64,000 nucleotides of DNA from Flavobacterium sp. AG291 (GTDB lineage Bacteria; Bacteroidota; Bacteroidia; Flavobacteriales; Flavobacteriaceae), in assembly GCF_003350375.1 (NCBI RefSeq), contig NZ_QQAR01000002.1:186001-250000 (forward strand). The letters are read 5' to 3'. Shown here piece after piece: positions 1 through 8,161 of this stretch (its first letter is position 1; every line of letters starts with the position of its first letter). The notes under the pieces were generated by a model. That model was not told where the DNA came from. It did no database searches and was given only the letters and a program-made list of their open reading frames with translations. A program made the position numbers and the translations under genes.

Positions 1-65
1 CATTTTTTGAATTTGACGAAGAAATAGAAGATGATATTGTTGGCGATGATGAGGATAATGCTTAA
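1..65 (+). CDS. C-terminal end of an unidentified protein (partial)
   Basis: Only the last 20 codons are in the window. The frame reads through positions 3-62 and stops at TAA 63-65. The tail is strongly acidic (many Asp and Glu, ending DDEDNA). This cannot identify the protein. The coding assignment rests on an open frame to a stop just upstream of the next gene, so it is tentative. Confidence 0.45.
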   Translation, partial: FFEFDEEIEDDIVGDDEDNA

Positions 66-107
66 TTTTCCTGCAAAAATTTTGCTAATAAATTATTTTT
101 CTATTTA

Positions 108-653
108 ATGAAAAAAATATTTTTACTGGTTGTTTTACTGGTAGTTACTTTATCGCAAGCTCAAACTTATATAAAATTTAATGCTCCTACCACCTTACTG
201 GGGGCTCCACAAATTGGCGTTGAAACCAAATTAGGGAAAAAAATTACTTTTGAAGGCGATGTTTTAGGTACTTATTGGGAATCTTTTAATGGAGCACCTC
301 TTAAAGTATTAATGGTATTTGCTGAAGGAAGGTATCATTTTAAGGAGGCATATAACGGGCCTTATGTAGGTGGTCACATTGGAGGTGGCTTGTTTCAATT
401 CCAAAAATGGAATTATATTAATTCCGATAAATACCAAACTGGAGAATCATTATTTTTTGGAGTTTCAGTAGGGTATGAAATAAAAATTAATGAAAAATGG
501 ATGATTGATATGTTTATTGGTGGCGGAAACCAACAAGGCCATTACGTAGGCAGACATCTCAATACCGGAGAACGTTATGAGCATTCTGGTTATAACAAAA
601 GTGGTGAATGGCTTCCTTACCGTGGAGGAATAATGTTTTGTTACAAGTTGTAA
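108..653 (+). CDS. Exported outer-membrane protein, DUF3575-like
   Basis: The 181-residue protein begins with a clear signal peptide (MKKIFLLVVLLVVTLSQAQ, cleavage probably after residue 18). The rest is rich in alternating aromatic and glycine residues and ends in Tyr-Lys-Leu, as expected for a small outer-membrane beta-barrel. Motifs such as the glycine-rich stretch near residue 90 and GYEI near 122 resemble DUF3575 proteins of Bacteroidota. I infer an outer-membrane location; the function is unknown. It lies about 40 bases after the preceding reading frame. The convergent RNase P RNA gene ends 15 bases downstream. Confidence 0.65.
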   Translation: MKKIFLLVVLLVVTLSQAQTYIKFNAPTTLLGAPQIGVETKLGKKITFEGDVLGTYWESFNGAPLKVLMVFAEGRYHFKEAYNGPYVGGHIGGGLFQFQKWNYINSDKYQTGESLFFGVSVGYEIKINEKWMIDMFIGGGNQQGHYVGRHLNTGERYEHSGYNKSGEWLPYRGGIMFCYKL

Positions 654-668
654 AAAAAATAAAAAATA

Positions 669-981
669 GCAGGCCTATAAGCCGGATTCTGTAACCCCGC
701 CCTAAAGCGGGGTTTCTTATCATTTATCTAGTCTCTTCATTACTGAGAGAGATCAATCTGCCTACCCCCCGGCATCGGACGAGCCGCCCTTAATTGCCGG
801 TATACATGGCATTTCACCGCATAGAGTTTACCTGGTTTCACTACAGCATTACCTGTACATACTTTCTGCTGCACTTGTCCTCCCCCGCCGAAACGGAGTG
901 ACGGGAATTACCCGCTATGCTGCCCTATGGTGTCCGGACTTTCCTCTCCCCGCCTGAGCGGGCAGCGATAAGATGGCCTGC
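669..981 (-). ncRNA. rnpB: RNase P RNA, bacterial class A
   Basis: Catalytic RNA of ribonuclease P, which removes 5' leaders from pre-tRNAs. Read on the minus strand, the 5' region carries the conserved GAGGAAAGTCCGGAC block (about 947-933) and the 3' end carries ACAGAATCCGGCTTAT (about 692-677). The terminal helix P1 is visible: GCAGGCC at 981-975 pairs with GGCCUGC at 675-669. The roughly 313-nt length suits the family. A U-rich tract follows the 3' end (668-650). The exact ends are inferred from P1 and may be off by a few bases. Confidence 0.95.
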
Positions 982-986
982 GGCTG

Positions 987-994
987 CAAAAGTA
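987..994 (-). promoter_or_regulatory. Flavobacterial -7 element of rnpB
   Basis: Minus-strand TACTTTTG matches the Bacteroidota -7 consensus TAnnTTTG. It sits about 6 bases before the first P1 base of RNase P RNA, which fits the expected distance to a transcription start. I see no clear TTG -33 element at the usual spacing. Confidence 0.6.
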
Positions 995-1159
995 GTATTT
1001 TCATTCGTACTTAAAAAATTACTTGATTTATAATACAAGATTAAGTTTTAACGTAGTATTCAGAATGCGAGAAAATGTTTAACATTTCGTTGGCTGGGCT
1101 AAAAAAGCTAAAGCAGTAATTTTAAGTTGATAAAACAAACTAACTTAAATAACAACATT

Positions 1160-1465
1160 ATGGACCAGCAAATGTATCATTATGCCACAGTATCAAAGGC
1201 ATTACAGGAATTAAATGATAAAGGTTATACTACTGATTTTAACCTTGAAGAAGATCGTATAAAAAAACATAGCGATGATTTTGAGATACAACATATCTAT
1301 CGTTACGAAGGTGAAAGTGACCCAGGAGATGAGGCTACTGTTTATGGAATAAAAGCTAAAAGTGGTGAAAAAGGAGTATTTGTTGCAAGTCCGGGAGCAT
1401 ATACTGAGAATGGAGCTGCAAAAATATTGCTGGATATGTCTATCAAAGGAAGATCTGAACAATAG
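1160..1465 (+). CDS. Small conserved protein upstream of topoisomerase IB
   Basis: A protein of 101 residues starting [12 protein letters not shown]. The frame stays open upstream to a TTG at 1127, but the ATG at 1160 is preferred because the family-like sequence begins there and the upstream codons are low complexity. It contains a short helix-turn segment ([18 protein letters not shown]) and an acidic middle. Similar small proteins in Flavobacteriia are often labelled phosphoribosylpyrophosphate synthetase, but at this length no PRPP synthetase catalytic domain can be present. The stop lies 8 bases before the topoisomerase IB start, so the two genes are probably one operon. Function unknown. 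Confidence 0.75.
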   Translation: MDQQMYHYATVSKALQELNDKGYTTDFNLEEDRIKKHSDDFEIQHIYRYEGESDPGDEATVYGIKAKSGEKGVFVASPGAYTENGAAKILLDMSIKGRSEQ

Positions 1466-1473
1466 AAACAGCC

Positions 1474-2544
1474 ATGAACAGGCTTCAGAAAAAACTCGAA
1501 AAAATAGGAAAAGACCCTATAATAACAGCAAAAGCTGTTGGTCTTCGCTATTCTTTAAACTCTGAAATAGGATACTACAGAAAAAGAAAAGGTAATGGTT
1601 TTAGCTATATAAATGAAACTGGCCAAACCATAAAAGACAAAGATATCCTTGACAGGATAAAAAAACTTGTTATTCCTCCTGCATGGGAACATGTTTGGAT
1701 ATCACCTTTCGACAACGGGCACCTTCAGGTTACAGGAACAGACGCAAAAGGCAGAAAGCAATACAGGTATCACCCCAACTGGAATAAAATTCGTAATCAG
1801 TCTAAATTTTTTAGATTAAGAAGATTTGCTAATGCATTACCTAAAATACGTGAGCAAGTTGATAAAGACTTAAACCGTAATGGACTTCCCTATGAAAAAG
1901 TAATTGCTTTGGTTGTACGTCTTATCGAAATGACTAATATACGTATAGGCAATGATGCGTATAAAAAACTATATGGTTCATTTGGCCTTACCACACTAAG
2001 GGATAAACATGTAAAATTTGACGGTGCTACTGTGTGGTTTGAATTCATTGGTAAAAAAGGTATTAAACACAAAATAAAACTACAGAGCCGTAAAATGGCT
2101 AATCTTGTAAAAAAATGCAAGGACATTCCTGGCCAAGAATTATTTCAATATTATGACGCTAACAACCATAGGCATACTATTGGTTCGGCAGATGTAAATA
2201 ATTACATAAAGAATATAACAGGGGAAGATTTTACAGCTAAAGACTTCAGAGCCTGGGCAGGCAGCCTGAATGCACTATGCGCCTTTCATGAAGTAGGTAA
2301 ATTTACAACGGAAACCGATTGTAAACGAAAAATTGTAGCCGTATTGGATTCAGTCGCTGAAAAACTAGGCAATACACGTACCGTTTGTAAAAAATATTAT
2401 GTTCACCCTACTGTCATTGCATCTTATGAAAAAGGTTCAATATGGAATTACAAACCGGATAGTAAAAATGATGAATTTAACTCACAGGAAAAAGCATTAT
2501 TAAAACTTCTTATAAACGAAGACATCGCTGAGGTACTGGCATAA
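1474..2544 (+). CDS. DNA topoisomerase IB
   Basis: Relaxes supercoils through a 3'-phosphotyrosyl intermediate without ATP. The 356 residues match the bacterial/poxvirus type IB family in order: an N-terminal DNA-binding domain (VIPPAWEHVWI, residues 66-76; KGRKQYRYHP, 92-101), then the catalytic domain with the RIG motif (Arg157), a basic KKGIKHK segment near 194-200 (catalytic Lys), DFR (Arg259) and the nucleophile Tyr309 in CKKYYVHP. The start ATG 8 bases after the small upstream gene gives normal length. The enzyme is accessory in bacteria. It cannot replace gyrase or Topo IV, whose subunits ParC and ParE are encoded further along. Confidence 0.93.
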   Translation: MNRLQKKLEKIGKDPIITAKAVGLRYSLNSEIGYYRKRKGNGFSYINETGQTIKDKDILDRIKKLVIPPAWEHVWISPFDNGHLQVTGTDAKGRKQYRYHPNWNKIRNQSKFFRLRRFANALPKIREQVDKDLNRNGLPYEKVIALVVRLIEMTNIRIGNDAYKKLYGSFGLTTLRDKHVKFDGATVWFEFIGKKGIKHKIKLQSRKMANLVKKCKDIPGQELFQYYDANNHRHTIGSADVNNYIKNITGEDFTAKDFRAWAGSLNALCAFHEVGKFTTETDCKRKIVAVLDSVAEKLGNTRTVCKKYYVHPTVIASYEKGSIWNYKPDSKNDEFNSQEKALLKLLINEDIAEVLA

Positions 2545-2588
2545 ACCTTTTTTCATATTTTTACTGTAATTTCTTACTCCAAAAAACA

Positions 2589-3833
2589 ATGAAAAAATTA
2601 CTGGTTTCTTTACTTATTGTACTTGCAGCTAATATTCTTCATGCACAATATAACGATCCAAATTTCCCAAAGCCCACATCAGGATATGGCTCAGATGGTG
2701 TTCACACAGTAGATGTAATTTCTATAGTAAATCTCAACTTTCCGGGACATGCTATAAAAATTTACCATCCGCAAGATATAAGTACACCTGTACCAACTAT
2801 TTTTTATAGCCATGCCTATGGTGGAACCGATCCCGATAATATTATTGGCGTACTCGAATTTATAGCAAAAAAAGGATATGCAGTAGTATTTGTTCCTTAC
2901 CCTACTACAACAGATGTTACAGTGGAAGAACGTTACGGTCAGCTAATTGCAGGTTTCCGTAAAGCTGTTGAATTATATCCGGATATTTTAAATACTCAAA
3001 AAGTTGGATTTTTAGGTCATTCTTTTGGAGGCGCCGCATCTTTTGGTATTGCACATGAATGTTTTACTGTCGACGGATGGGGTGAAAACGGAAGGTTTAT
3101 TTATGCTTTGGCTCAATGGTATGCCTATAATTTAACTCCGGACAATCTTAACGATTTCCCTGAAAACACAAAAGTACTTGTAGAAGTATTCAATGATGAC
3201 ACCACTAATGACCATAGAATGGCTATCGACATTTTTAATCATATAAGTGTTTCTACAGAAGAAAAAGATTTTCTTTTAGTACCATCTTCCACAGTAAATG
3301 GCTATACCTATTCAGCGATTCATAATATGCCTAATACATCCGCTGCATTTGACGCTTTGGATTACTATGCATACTATCGTTTTATTGATGCTATAAGTGA
3401 TTATACTTTCAATGAAAATATAACAGGTAAAGACATGGCCTTAGGAAATGGAAGTGCTGCACAACTTACTATGCCGGAAGGTATGGCAAACTTACAGCAA
3501 TTTGAAAATCCTCATGCAGTAATTGATCAGAGTAATTACGAATTCAAATGTTCAGATGATCTTAATCCGAGAATTGAATATTGCGAAAGTGTTATGAGCA
3601 TCCCATCATACGAGTTTTCGGTTCAACTATTTCCTAATCCAATTAGTGATTTTTTATTTATAGAAATACAAAATTCCGATAAAATCAAAGTAGTACTTTA
3701 TGACACTCTCGGACATGAAACCGGAATTTATAAAGCAAACGAAAATGCTATAAAAATAGATTTGAGCCACTTAGCCGGTGGAATATATTTCGCTGAAATA
3801 AATGGCAAAAAAGAAAAAATTATTAAGCTATAA
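2589..3833 (+). CDS. Secreted alpha/beta hydrolase with type IX sorting tail
   Basis: The 414-residue protein starts with a signal peptide (about 19 residues ending LHAQ). An alpha/beta-hydrolase domain follows, with the nucleophile elbow GHSFGG near residues 142-147, of the chlorophyllase/dienelactone hydrolase type. The C-terminal 75 residues are a type A T9SS sorting domain: FPNP near 345, a LSHLAGGIYF-like segment near 392, and a lysine-rich end (KKEKIIKL). I therefore expect export through the Sec system and then T9SS to the surface or medium. The ester or lipid substrate is unknown. It stands alone, with 44 bases before it. Confidence 0.8.
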   Translation: MKKLLVSLLIVLAANILHAQYNDPNFPKPTSGYGSDGVHTVDVISIVNLNFPGHAIKIYHPQDISTPVPTIFYSHAYGGTDPDNIIGVLEFIAKKGYAVVFVPYPTTTDVTVEERYGQLIAGFRKAVELYPDILNTQKVGFLGHSFGGAASFGIAHECFTVDGWGENGRFIYALAQWYAYNLTPDNLNDFPENTKVLVEVFNDDTTNDHRMAIDIFNHISVSTEEKDFLLVPSSTVNGYTYSAIHNMPNTSAAFDALDYYAYYRFIDAISDYTFNENITGKDMALGNGSAAQLTMPEGMANLQQFENPHAVIDQSNYEFKCSDDLNPRIEYCESVMSIPSYEFSVQLFPNPISDFLFIEIQNSDKIKVVLYDTLGHETGIYKANENAIKIDLSHLAGGIYFAEINGKKEKIIKL

Positions 3834-3859
3834 TAGTAGTGTTCCCACTGTAAAAATTT

Positions 3860-3867
3860 TATATTTG
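3860..3867 (+). promoter_or_regulatory. -7 element upstream of dnaX
   Basis: TATATTTG is an exact match to TAnnTTTG, 16 bases before the dnaX ATG. It implies a very short leader. No good TTG -33 element is present. Confidence 0.5.
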
Positions 3868-3883
3868 TAACTCTTTACAGCCT

Positions 3884-5643
3884 ATGGAACAGTTTATAGT
3901 ATCAGCCCGTAAATACCGCCCGCAAACCTTTAAGGATGTTGTTGGGCAACAGGCTATTACTAATACGCTACTTAATGCCATAGACAACAATCACCTTGCA
4001 CAGGCTTTATTATTTACCGGTCCACGTGGTGTTGGAAAAACAACTTGTGCACGTATACTTGCCAGAAAGATTAATCAGGAGGGGTACGATGATCCGTATG
4101 AAGACTTCGCTTTTAATGTTTTTGAACTTGATGCCGCTTCAAACAACTCTGTAGATGACATCCGTAATCTAATTGATCAGGTTCGTATACCACCTCAGAC
4201 AGGAAAATATAAAGTATACATCATCGATGAGGTTCACATGCTTTCACAGGCAGCTTTCAATGCGTTTCTAAAAACACTTGAAGAGCCGCCAAGGCATGCG
4301 ATATTTATCCTGGCAACTACCGAAAAACATAAAATCATACCAACGATTCTATCCCGTTGTCAGATATTTGATTTTAAAAGAATTACGGTAAAGGATGCTA
4401 AGGAGCATCTGGCAGAAGTTGCCCGTAGTCAGGGTATAACTTTTGAAGATGATGCGTTGCATATCATTGCTCAAAAAGCTGACGGCGCGATGCGTGATGC
4501 CCTTTCTATTTTTGACAGGGTAGTAAGCTATTGCGGTACAAATCTTACACGCCAGGCTGTAACCGAAAACCTAAACGTGCTGGATTATGAGTACTATATA
4601 AAGGTAACTGATCTGATTCTCGAAAATCGAATTCCTGAATTATTGCTGACTTATAATGAAATATTGGCAAAAGGTTTTGACGGTCACCATTTTGTAGCTG
4701 GTTTAGCCTCACATTTCCGTGATTTAATGGTTTGCCAAAATCCTGCAACCCTTATTCTGCTTGAGGCCGGAGAAGTAGCTCAAAACCTTTACAGGGAACA
4801 ATCTCAAAAAGCTTCTCAGGATTTTCTGTTAAAGGCTATTGATATTGCTAATGATTGTGATCTTAAATACAAAGCAAGTCAAAACCAAAGATTACTTGTA
4901 GAGCTTTGCCTAATGCAGCTTGCCTCCATCACATTCGATGGAGAAAAAAAAAAGCTGACCAATTTATAATCCCTCCTCATTATTTTAAAGATAATGCACC
5001 GGCACTTGTTAAAGTATCGGTACAGGAAACCATTGTACAAACTGATAGTATTAGACTTGAGTCTGTAGATGTAACAACAGAGATCAGTCCTGCCCCTATA
5101 ACTCCCCTGCCGGCTACTAAGCTGGAAGTTGAAGCACCCGAAATAGTTAAGCCTCCTGTACCAAAAATTACTGATGATGGTACTCCTAAAGTATCTGCTT
5201 TTTCATTATCCGGTCTTAAGCAAAAAAAAGAATTACAGGAGAGCCAAAGAAATATGGTCAGGAACACTGACGATTTGCCTCGTGAAGCGTTTAACGAGAC
5301 GGATATGCGTCTGCAATGGAACAAATTTGCTCAACGATTAAGCGATTCGGGACAAAAGATTTTATCTACGTATATGCAGATGAATGACCCTGTACTCGAT
5401 GGAACCACCATAAGACTCGAATTACCTAATGAAGGCTCTAAGGTAGACTTTGACAGCGGTAAGCACGAACTTTTGGGTTATTTACGTGGCAAACTTCATA
5501 ACCATGACATTACTATTGAAGTACATGTAAATGAAGTTACTTCTTCTAAACATGCTTTTACCCCACTTGAAAAGTTCGAGAAGCTAAAATCAATAAACCC
5601 AGCAGTTGAAACACTTAGAAAAATGTTTGACCTTGATATTTAA
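3884..5643 (+). CDS. dnaX: DNA polymerase III gamma/tau subunit, split by a -1 frameshift
   Basis: Clamp-loader ATPase of the replicase. Frame 0 (3884-4969, 361 residues) holds the AAA+ domain: Walker A GPRGVGKT (residues 46-53), Walker B IIDEVHML near 115, sensor region SRCQIFDFKR, then the collar. It then ends at TAA 4967-4969. Coding continues in the -1 frame from the A10 run (4944-4953) to TAA 5641-5643 with a proline-rich linker and the tau-type C-terminal domain. Joined, they give about 586 residues, the usual full length. The frame-0 product is a gamma-like form. The cysteines of the usual zinc module are absent, as in other Bacteroidota. The break may be recoding, transcriptional slippage or a sequencing error. 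Confidence 0.9.
4939..4954 (+). promoter_or_regulatory. Poly-A slippery site in dnaX
   Basis: Frame-0 codons are GGA GAA AAA AAA AAG, containing ten consecutive A (4944-4953). The last seven bases, A AAA AAG (4948-4954), are the same heptamer in the same phase as the E. coli dnaX slip site. A GGAG sequence lies just upstream. Downstream I see only weak AT hairpins, so RNA polymerase slippage on A10, as described for Thermus dnaX, is at least as likely as ribosomal frameshifting. Confidence 0.55.
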
Positions 5644-5646
5644 CAT

Positions 5647-6249
5647 ATGAGATTATTAATATTCTTACTACTGTTAAGCTATAAATCTCTTAGCCAAAAT
5701 CAAAAGAAACACAGTTACTTTCTTAATGAGAAGGGAGAAACAATAACGCAAGACAAATTTCATGATCAATCAAAAACAGGGAAATACACCTGGACTGATT
5801 ATGAAACTAAAGATTCTGTAAACATTAGGCTTATCTATAGGGAATCTTATGGCAGAATTGATACGATACAAAAAAGAAATCTCTTAAAAGTCTTAAAACA
5901 AGTAACAGGTACAACTGTAAATCAAAATCAAACAATTATTATAAATTTTTCATTCCTGAAAGATATTCCAAATCAAAAACATTGTATAGATTTTTACACT
6001 TCTCAAAAATCATATAGAAACTTTTTTAAAGGAAAAGAACAATTCGCTCAATTTTACATAACAGAAATAGGCTTTAAATATTCTAAAAAGTTTGTTTTTG
6101 AAGACAAAAATGATGAGATAAGAAAAATGCTTTTCCCTTACGGAGTACACTGCAACTACATAATTATTAAACCTGATGGCAGGTTTTACAAACAAATGGG
6201 AGAGCATCGTCAGGATGTGATACCACAAATAGCAAAATCAGACTGGTAA
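5647..6249 (+). CDS. Hypothetical exported protein
   Basis: A 200-residue protein with an N-terminal signal peptide (MRLLIFLLLLSYKSLSQ). It starts 3 bases after the dnaX stop, so it is likely co-transcribed. It is rich in Lys, Ile and Asn and more AT-rich than dnaX. The end (YIIIKPDGRFYKQMGEHRQD) resembles the closing strands of thioredoxin-fold proteins, but no CxxC motif is present, so this is only a hint. I do not recognise the family. Confidence 0.65.
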   Translation: MRLLIFLLLLSYKSLSQNQKKHSYFLNEKGETITQDKFHDQSKTGKYTWTDYETKDSVNIRLIYRESYGRIDTIQKRNLLKVLKQVTGTTVNQNQTIIINFSFLKDIPNQKHCIDFYTSQKSYRNFFKGKEQFAQFYITEIGFKYSKKFVFEDKNDEIRKMLFPYGVHCNYIIIKPDGRFYKQMGEHRQDVIPQIAKSDW

Positions 6250-6319
6250 AATTTTATTAAGCACATAAAAGTTAACTGAACATTTCGCTAACTTTATAGT
6301 ATACCCAAAATACTATTAT

Positions 6320-7213
6320 ATGCTTGTAGACAAACGTGTACCTATACGATATCTTTTCAACCTTGTTAAATATGAAATGCTTATAGTGTTTATACTTACC
6401 TTAGGTATTCATTTTATAACTGAGCATATATACGATTATCTTCCGGAAATGCCACTTACAATAGCAACATTTTTAGGTACCGCTATTTCAGTATTATTGT
6501 CTTTCAAAATGAGTCAGTCGTATGATCGTTGGTGGGAAGCACGTAAAATATGGGGCGCCATCGTAAACGACTCCCGTAGTCTTGTGCTACAGCTTCAGGC
6601 ATTCGTGAAAGATAACGACAGAGAAACCATTAAAAGAATCGGTTACCGTCAAATAGTTTGGTGCTATTGTCTTGGGCGGTCATTACGCGGACTCAATGCA
6701 TTGGAAAATTGCGAAGAATTTTTATCTGAACAAGAGATAAACAGGGTAAATGCACATAAAAATAAAACTCTTGCAATCCTTCAACTTAATGTAGAAGATA
6801 TTCGTACTATCAGAAATAAAAATAATTTAAGTGATTTTGAGCATATACAATTAAACAATACCTGTGTACGTTTTTCAGACAGTATGGGAGCTGCAGAAAG
6901 AATAAACTCAACCGTATTTCCTACAACGTACAGGATGTTCCTTCATTTTACAATTTACCTTTTCGTAATCATACTTTCTATAGCATTAAAAGGAGTTACA
7001 TTACTATATGAACTCCCTTTACTAATGCTTCTGTCTTTAGTATTCTTTATGCTTGAAAAAACGGCCTACTATTTGCAGGATCCCTTCAGGAACAGGCCGA
7101 GTGACATTTCTGTTACTGCCATAGCACGAAATATAGAGATTAATATCAGACAACTACTTCACGAAGATGATGTACCTGATCCAATAACGAAAGATGAGTT
7201 TTATATAATGTAG
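6320..7213 (+). CDS. Bestrophin-family anion channel
   Basis: The 297-residue integral membrane protein matches the bacterial bestrophin (UPF0187) family. The N-terminal VPIRYLFNLVKYE segment leads into the first membrane helix. The signature FKMSQSYDRWWEARKIWG lies near residues 66-83. Further hydrophobic helices span about 208-245, and the cytoplasmic tail ends in an acidic stretch. Bacterial members form pentameric ion channels. The family-typical C-terminal DPFRNRPSDI is present. It is preceded by the near-consensus TAACTTTA at about 6287. It converges with ppx, with 21 bases between the stops and no obvious terminator. Confidence 0.88.
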   Translation: MLVDKRVPIRYLFNLVKYEMLIVFILTLGIHFITEHIYDYLPEMPLTIATFLGTAISVLLSFKMSQSYDRWWEARKIWGAIVNDSRSLVLQLQAFVKDNDRETIKRIGYRQIVWCYCLGRSLRGLNALENCEEFLSEQEINRVNAHKNKTLAILQLNVEDIRTIRNKNNLSDFEHIQLNNTCVRFSDSMGAAERINSTVFPTTYRMFLHFTIYLFVIILSIALKGVTLLYELPLLMLLSLVFFMLEKTAYYLQDPFRNRPSDISVTAIARNIEINIRQLLHEDDVPDPITKDEFYIM

Positions 7214-7234
7214 TTACACAACTTACTTTACACC

Positions 7235-8125
7235 CTATATAGTACCATAATACATTGCCTTAACGATACCGTCGGAAAGACCTATCTTAGGAACATAGAT
7301 GTTACGCGCACCACTCCATTTCATTGCATTAAGATAAATGCGTACAGCATAAATGATAACGTCAGCACGGTCAGGATTCAGTGCCAATTCAGCAATACGT
7401 TGTTCGTAGCTTAAACCATTAAGAAATTGATACTGACTATTTACATAGAAATAAGAAAGTGGTTTTTCCTGTTGTTTACCTGACATCTTAAAGAGTTTAT
7501 TGATGTTTCCGCCAGAGCCAATCAGAGTAATTGTATCATAAGGTTCACAAACAGTTTTAATCCATTTCTCGATTTCAAGCCATACCACGTCATTTACCAT
7601 GTTATTTAACAGACGAACAGTACCGTTCTTGAATGATTTTGACGCTACGATCTTACCATTGGCAAATAATGAAAACTCAGTACTTCCGCCACCTACATCT
7701 ACATATAAATATGTCTGATCCGTTTTAACCAAATGATGCAGGTCGGTATTAGCAATAATAGCTGCTTCTTTTTTTCCGTCGATAATATCTATCTTGATGC
7801 CTGATTCAGCTTCTATTAAATCTGCTACTTCCTTACCATTATAAGCTTCACGCATTGCAGATGTTGCACAGGCCATGTATTTCTCAACTTTATGAACTTT
7901 CATAAGGAGCTTATAGGCTTTCATGGCATCAACCATACGCTCTATATTCTCATCAGTTATTTCACCTACTGTAAAAGCATCCTGCCCTAAACGTATAGGT
8001 ACCCTTACTAATGAGCTTTTATTAAATTGCGGCGCTGCACCTTCCTGCTCTACAATATTGGAAATAAGTAACCTCATGGCATTTGAGCCAATATCTATAG
8101 CAGCATATTTTTTTATAGTAATCAT
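7235..8125 (-). CDS. ppx: Exopolyphosphatase, Ppx/GppA family
   Basis: Hydrolyses terminal phosphates from polyphosphate, or pppGpp to ppGpp; the two activities cannot be told apart from sequence. The ASKHA-fold signatures are present: phosphate-1 loop AIDIGSNAMRLLI (residues 9-21), catalytic-Glu region TSAMREAYNG (about 88-97), phosphate-2 loop YVDVGGGSTEFSL (about 140-152) and a GSGGNINK loop near 205. At 296 residues it has only the two core domains and lacks the C-terminal HD-type domain of E. coli Ppx. It lies 36 bases downstream of ppk1 on the same strand, pairing polyphosphate breakdown with synthesis. Confidence 0.9.
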   Translation of the reverse strand: MITIKKYAAIDIGSNAMRLLISNIVEQEGAAPQFNKSSLVRVPIRLGQDAFTVGEITDENIERMVDAMKAYKLLMKVHKVEKYMACATSAMREAYNGKEVADLIEAESGIKIDIIDGKKEAAIIANTDLHHLVKTDQTYLYVDVGGGSTEFSLFANGKIVASKSFKNGTVRLLNNMVNDVVWLEIEKWIKTVCEPYDTITLIGSGGNINKLFKMSGKQQEKPLSYFYVNSQYQFLNGLSYEQRIAELALNPDRADVIIYAVRIYLNAMKWSGARNIYVPKIGLSDGIVKAMYYGTI

Positions 8126-8161
8126 TCCTTTAATCCTAACTAACGCAGTGCGGAAGCTTTT

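Noticed and set aside
1127..1159. TTG start for the small gene before topoisomerase IB
   Set aside because: The eleven extra residues are low complexity, and the ATG at 1160 starts the conserved part.
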